From the NCBI GenBank assembly GCA_023391725.1, contig JAEWAH010000054.1, forward strand, positions 1 to 8,403: a DNA stretch of 8,403 bases. Direction: 5' to 3'. Shown here piece after piece: positions 5,794 through 8,403 of this stretch. The translations under genes were made by a program, and so were the position numbers. Position 1 is the first letter of the stretch. Every line of letters begins with the position of its first letter. The notes beneath the pieces were generated by a model, which ran no database searches, was not told the DNA's origin, and saw only the letters and a list, made by a program, of their open reading frames with translations. Source of the DNA: Bacillota bacterium (GTDB lineage Bacteria > Bacillota > Clostridia > Christensenellales > Aristaeellaceae).

Positions 5794-5838
5794 AAACACA
5801 GATGTGTTTTGCATGGTTTGGCCATTTTGCGGCCAAAC
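5794..5838 (+). other. Two tandem RNA hairpins between oxidoreductase and solute-binding-protein genes
   Basis: The first is AAACACA (5794-5800) with TGTGTTT (5803-5809), followed by a single further T. The second is a perfect 8-bp stem GTTTGGCC (5816-5823) with GGCCAAAC (5831-5838) and a 7-nt loop. Neither has a proper T-run (GCTTTCC follows the second), so they are at most weak terminators. They could act as processing or stability elements at the 5' side of the solute-binding-protein message. The rest of the 158-bp gap holds a small CTGAA/TTCAG stem (5852-5866) and no promoter I can support. Confidence 0.5.
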
Positions 5839-5943
5839 GCTTTCCTCAACGCTGAACGAGTTTCAGGGAGGCGGTGATAGCGCACTCTCCATAGCGATCC
5901 TTTGGAATCTCTGCACAATAAAATAAGACAAGGAGCGAAAAAT

Positions 5944-7527
5944 ATGAAGAAACTGGTTTGCCTGATTCTCACGCTAGCACTGCTCATCCCCTCTGCCGCC
6001 GTTCTTGCGGAAGGCACCTTTACCTACCCGATGGATGGCAGCCAAACCCTGACCTGGTTCGCCTCCGAAGGTTTCGGTGGAATCAACGATGCGTATGCCA
6101 GCCCCATGGATTCCCCCTTCCACAAAGGCTTGAGCGAAATGACCGGCGTCAACATCGAATGGTCAGTCCCCACCGCTGGCACCGCTGCCGGTGAGGCCTT
6201 GAACCTGGTGCTGGCCGGCGCAACGCTGCCGGACATCATTTTCGGCCAACTGATGACCGACGCTGCCCGCCATATTGAGGAGGGCACGATCCGCGACCTG
6301 ACGCCCTACATGGAAAAGTGGGCGCCCAACTATTACGCGTTCCTCAAGAGCAATCCGGCCTATGACAAGGCGATGAAAACGGACGATGGCAAGTACTACG
6401 GCTTTGGCTTCTTCCGTGAGGCGGGCGGCTGGAACGACACGTATGAAGGCCCGGTCATCCGTCAGGATTGGCTGGATGCATGCGGCCTGCAAGCGCCCAA
6501 GACCATCTCGGATTGGGACAACGTGCTGAAGGTCTTCCATGAAAAGTACAACGCAACCTTCTCCTTTGCCTGGGATCCCCGCTTCCGTGACAGCGGCATC
6601 GCCGGCGCTTTCGGCGCCCATGGCATGGCGGGCCAGGCCGGCAGCGGCTACCGCTACTATGTCGATGACAACGGCAAGGTGCAGTTCGACATGGCGCAGG
6701 AGAACTGGCTGAACTACATGCTCAAGCTCAACGAGTGGTGGGCGGCTGGCCTGATCGACCAGGACGTGTTCGCCAACAAGGATACCGAGGCCAAGACCAA
6801 GGCGTTAAACGGCGTAATGGGTATTTCTTATACCTCCATGGGCCAGCTGTCCAACTGGCGCAAGGAAGCCGCCCAAGCCGGCAACGGCGCCAACTGGGTG
6901 GGCCTGCAATACCCCACCGCGGATGACGGCTCCATCGGCATGGTATTTGGCGGCTCGGGCATCGGCACTGTCGTCTCCTGCATCTCCGGCGACTGCCCGG
7001 AAGATAAGATCGAAACCGCCATGCGCGTGCTTGACTACGCCTATTCACCCGAAGGCAACCTCTACTGGAACTTTGGTAAGCAGGGTGTTTCCTGGGACTA
7101 CGACAAGGACGGCAAGCCCGCTTACCTCCCGCTGGTCACTGAGGATCCGGACGGCCTGAACGACGCTATCTCCAAGTACGGCGGCTCCACCTGGAGCGGC
7201 AGCTGCATCCAGGCCACCGCGCTGCTCTACATGAAGAACACCCCCGAATCCATTGCCGCTAACGACCTGTGGTACTATCCCAACCAGGCGATCGCCGGCA
7301 AGGGCAAGATGCCTTCTGGCGTGACCCTGACCGCGGCGGAAAGCGACGAGATCACCAACATCGAAGCCTCTCTGGGCACCTATGTTCCGGAAATGTCTGC
7401 CAAGTTCATCACCGGCGAAGCCACAAAGGCTGACTGGGAGAACTATCTGAAGACACTCAATGACATGGGCCTTGCTCGTGCGCTGGAGATCCGCCAGGCT
7501 GCGTATGATCGCTTCATGGCTCGCTAA
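5944..7527 (+). CDS. Extracellular solute-binding protein of an LplABC-type sugar importer
   Basis: The 527-residue exported protein captures the carbohydrate and hands it to the permease encoded next. The start at ATG 5944 is set by AAGGAG (5930-5935) 8 nt upstream. An in-frame ATG at 5902 only adds 14 polar residues before the signal peptide. Residues 1-22 are a type I signal peptide ending in AVLA, with cleavage before EGTF. There is no lipobox Cys at the end of the hydrophobic core, which is unusual for a Gram-positive binding protein. Family 1 (LplA-like) features are EALNLVLAGATLPDIIFG at 84-101, DLTPYMEKWAPN at 118-129, DGKYYGF at 148-154 and VIRQDWLDACGLQAPKT at 171-187. Aromatic residues (many Trp and Tyr) are frequent, as in oligosaccharide binders. 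Codon use is strongly biased to AAC, ATC, GGC and CTG compared with its neighbours, which suggests high expression. Hairpins flank the gene on both sides. The ligand is unknown. Confidence 0.93.
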   Translation: MKKLVCLILTLALLIPSAAVLAEGTFTYPMDGSQTLTWFASEGFGGINDAYASPMDSPFHKGLSEMTGVNIEWSVPTAGTAAGEALNLVLAGATLPDIIFGQLMTDAARHIEEGTIRDLTPYMEKWAPNYYAFLKSNPAYDKAMKTDDGKYYGFGFFREAGGWNDTYEGPVIRQDWLDACGLQAPKTISDWDNVLKVFHEKYNATFSFAWDPRFRDSGIAGAFGAHGMAGQAGSGYRYYVDDNGKVQFDMAQENWLNYMLKLNEWWAAGLIDQDVFANKDTEAKTKALNGVMGISYTSMGQLSNWRKEAAQAGNGANWVGLQYPTADDGSIGMVFGGSGIGTVVSCISGDCPEDKIETAMRVLDYAYSPEGNLYWNFGKQGVSWDYDKDGKPAYLPLVTEDPDGLNDAISKYGGSTWSGSCIQATALLYMKNTPESIAANDLWYYPNQAIAGKGKMPSGVTLTAAESDEITNIEASLGTYVPEMSAKFITGEATKADWENYLKTLNDMGLARALEIRQAAYDRFMAR

Positions 7528-7566
7528 CTGCCAGGGCTGAATCCTGACGGTCCATTGCAAAAGGAC

Positions 7567-7595
7567 GGGGATCGCTTCTTCCTGAGGCGATCCCC
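7567..7595 (+). other. Strong intercistronic hairpin after the solute-binding-protein gene
   Basis: GGGGATCGC (7567-7575) pairs with GCGATCCCC (7587-7595). The stem can continue by T-G, T-A and C-G pairs to 12 bp around a TTCCT loop. The next bases are AATTCGATACTG, not a T-run, so this is not a standard intrinsic terminator. Its place between the binding-protein and permease genes fits a 3'-end stabiliser or partial attenuator that keeps the binding-protein message in excess. The rest of the 100-bp gap carries only the GGAAGGAA ribosome binding site of the permease. Confidence 0.7.
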
Positions 7596-7627
7596 AATTC
7601 GATACTGTAAACGGAAGGAACGATGTT

Positions 7628-8403
7628 ATGACGAAAGCTCCTGCGGTCGCGGTACGCCCGGCGCATAGGCACGGGTTTTTGCATAGGCTCGCCAGGGATT
7701 ACAAGCTGAACAAGTACAAGTATCTTTTGATCATACCTGTGCTCATCATATTGGCTCTGTTTGCGTACAAGCCGATGTACGGGCTGATCATTGCGTTCAA
7801 AAATTTCCGGCCCAGGCTGGGGATCGAGGGCAGCAAATGGGCCGGATTGCAAAATTTTGAGAATTTTTTTGGAGACGTGTATTTCGGGCGTCTTATGCGC
7901 AACACGCTTACCATCAGCCTTCTCAACATTCTGTTTGGCTTTCCCCTGCCGATCATCCTGGCGCTTTTGCTCAATGAGGTGCGTAAAAACAGCTTTAAGC
8001 GCACCGTGCAGACCATTACTTATATGCCGTATTTTGTTTCGATGGTTGTCAGCTGCGCGCTGGTACGTGTATACTGCCAAACCAACGGCATCTTTTCCAA
8101 TATCCTTGTGTCATTCGGAGCGGAACCGCAAAATCTGCTTACCAACCCGCGATATTTTTACCCGATCTATATTATTTCCGACCTGTGGCAATTCGTCGGA
8201 TGGAATTCGATTATCTATCTGGCCGCACTCTCAGGCATTGATCAGGAGCAGTATGAAGCCGCCCGCATCGACGGAGCAGGGCGCTTCAAGCAGGTGATGC
8301 ACATCACCTTGCCCGGTTTGATGCCAACGATCACGGTGCTGTTTATCCTGCGCATGGGCAGCGTCCTTAACGTGGGGTTTGAAAAAGTCCTGCTATTATA
8401 TGC
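7628..8403 (+). CDS. LplB-type sugar ABC transporter permease, 3' end off the window
   Basis: An open frame starts at ATG 7628, with GGAAGGAA (7613-7620) 7 nt upstream, and stays open to the right edge: 258 full codons, with perhaps 40-60 residues missing. After a basic N-terminus (RPAHRHGFLHRLARDYKLNKYKY in the first 32 residues) the first membrane segment is about 33-48. Then comes FKNFRPRLGI and WAGLQNFENFF at 71-81, typical of the LplB/COG4209 group. Further membrane segments are about 92-116, 133-149, 178-200 and 232-250. The EAA loop that contacts the ATPase is complete: EAARIDGAGRF at 210-220 followed by HITLPGLMP at 225-233. It forms the membrane channel with a second permease expected just downstream. 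The ATPase is often encoded elsewhere and shared. It is in the same direction as the solute-binding-protein gene, 100 bp away, with a strong hairpin between. Confidence 0.93.
   Translation, partial: MTKAPAVAVRPAHRHGFLHRLARDYKLNKYKYLLIIPVLIILALFAYKPMYGLIIAFKNFRPRLGIEGSKWAGLQNFENFFGDVYFGRLMRNTLTISLLNILFGFPLPIILALLLNEVRKNSFKRTVQTITYMPYFVSMVVSCALVRVYCQTNGIFSNILVSFGAEPQNLLTNPRYFYPIYIISDLWQFVGWNSIIYLAALSGIDQEQYEAARIDGAGRFKQVMHITLPGLMPTITVLFILRMGSVLNVGFEKVLLLY

Noticed and set aside
5896..5924. Possible promoter for the solute-binding-protein gene with -10 TAAAAT at 5919-5924
   Set aside because: No -35 box lies at the right distance, and the start point would fall on the ribosome binding site.
5902..5943. 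Start of the solute-binding protein at ATG 5902
   Set aside because: It would put 14 polar residues before a normal signal peptide and has no ribosome binding site. ATG 5944 has AAGGAG at 8 nt.
7567..7600. Terminator after the solute-binding-protein gene
   Set aside because: The stem is strong but no T-run follows, and the permease gene follows closely in the same direction, so it is listed as an intercistronic hairpin.
1..8403. Mobile elements, CRISPR arrays, tRNA or rRNA genes
   Set aside because: No transposase or integrase reading frame, no regularly spaced repeats and no RNA gene signatures were found on either strand.

Overview
The window looks like chromosomal DNA of an anaerobic, low-to-mid GC Clostridia-type Firmicute. 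Most genes have strong AGGAGG-like ribosome binding sites at 6-9 nt. The recognisable promoters are sigma-A type with 17-bp spacers. The transporter is of the LplA/LplB class common in gut Clostridia. The thioredoxin-reductase-like protein resembles the clostridial type that does not use NADPH. The exact genus cannot be fixed from sequence alone. I see no tRNA, rRNA, CRISPR array, insertion sequence or phage gene.

Left part (1-2708) holds unlinked housekeeping or accessory genes. On the minus strand are an exported DUF4163/DUF3298-like protein, whose 3' end lies off the left edge, and a ferredoxin/flavin-type thioredoxin-reductase-like protein that begins with TTG. Divergent from the latter, on the plus strand, is a small membrane protein of the CrtO-like acyltransferase family with its own promoter and a good intrinsic terminator. 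That terminator overlaps the 3' end of a convergent DUF1801 (YdhG-like) gene.

Right part (2940-8403) is a carbohydrate-use locus. A minus-strand AraC-type regulator is divergent from a plus-strand series of genes: a sugar phosphate isomerase/epimerase-like TIM-barrel protein, a Gfo/Idh/MocA oxidoreductase (2 nt apart), an extracellular solute-binding protein and an LplB-type permease cut by the right edge. The second permease (LplC/YtcP type) is expected just outside. The 141-bp divergent spacer contains two near-identical 11-bp direct repeats exactly 21 bp apart, one of them part of a perfect 16-bp palindrome. One repeat covers the -35 box of the araC promoter. The other sits where an activator would stand for the poorly formed sugar-operon promoter.

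A working model (inference) is that a carbohydrate ligand binds the AraC protein, which activates the sugar operon and restrains its own gene. The solute-binding protein and permeases then import a glycoside or oligosaccharide. The dehydrogenase/TIM-barrel pair oxidises and isomerises it, in a way comparable to the ycjR/ycjS pair of E. coli or to inositol pathways. No glycoside hydrolase is seen in the window. Intercistronic hairpins on both sides of the solute-binding-protein gene, and its strongly biased codon use, suggest it is expressed well above its neighbours. The most noteworthy points are the AraC operator layout, the oxidoreductase/isomerase/importer grouping, the solute-binding protein without a lipobox, and the thioredoxin-reductase-like protein without NADPH motifs.
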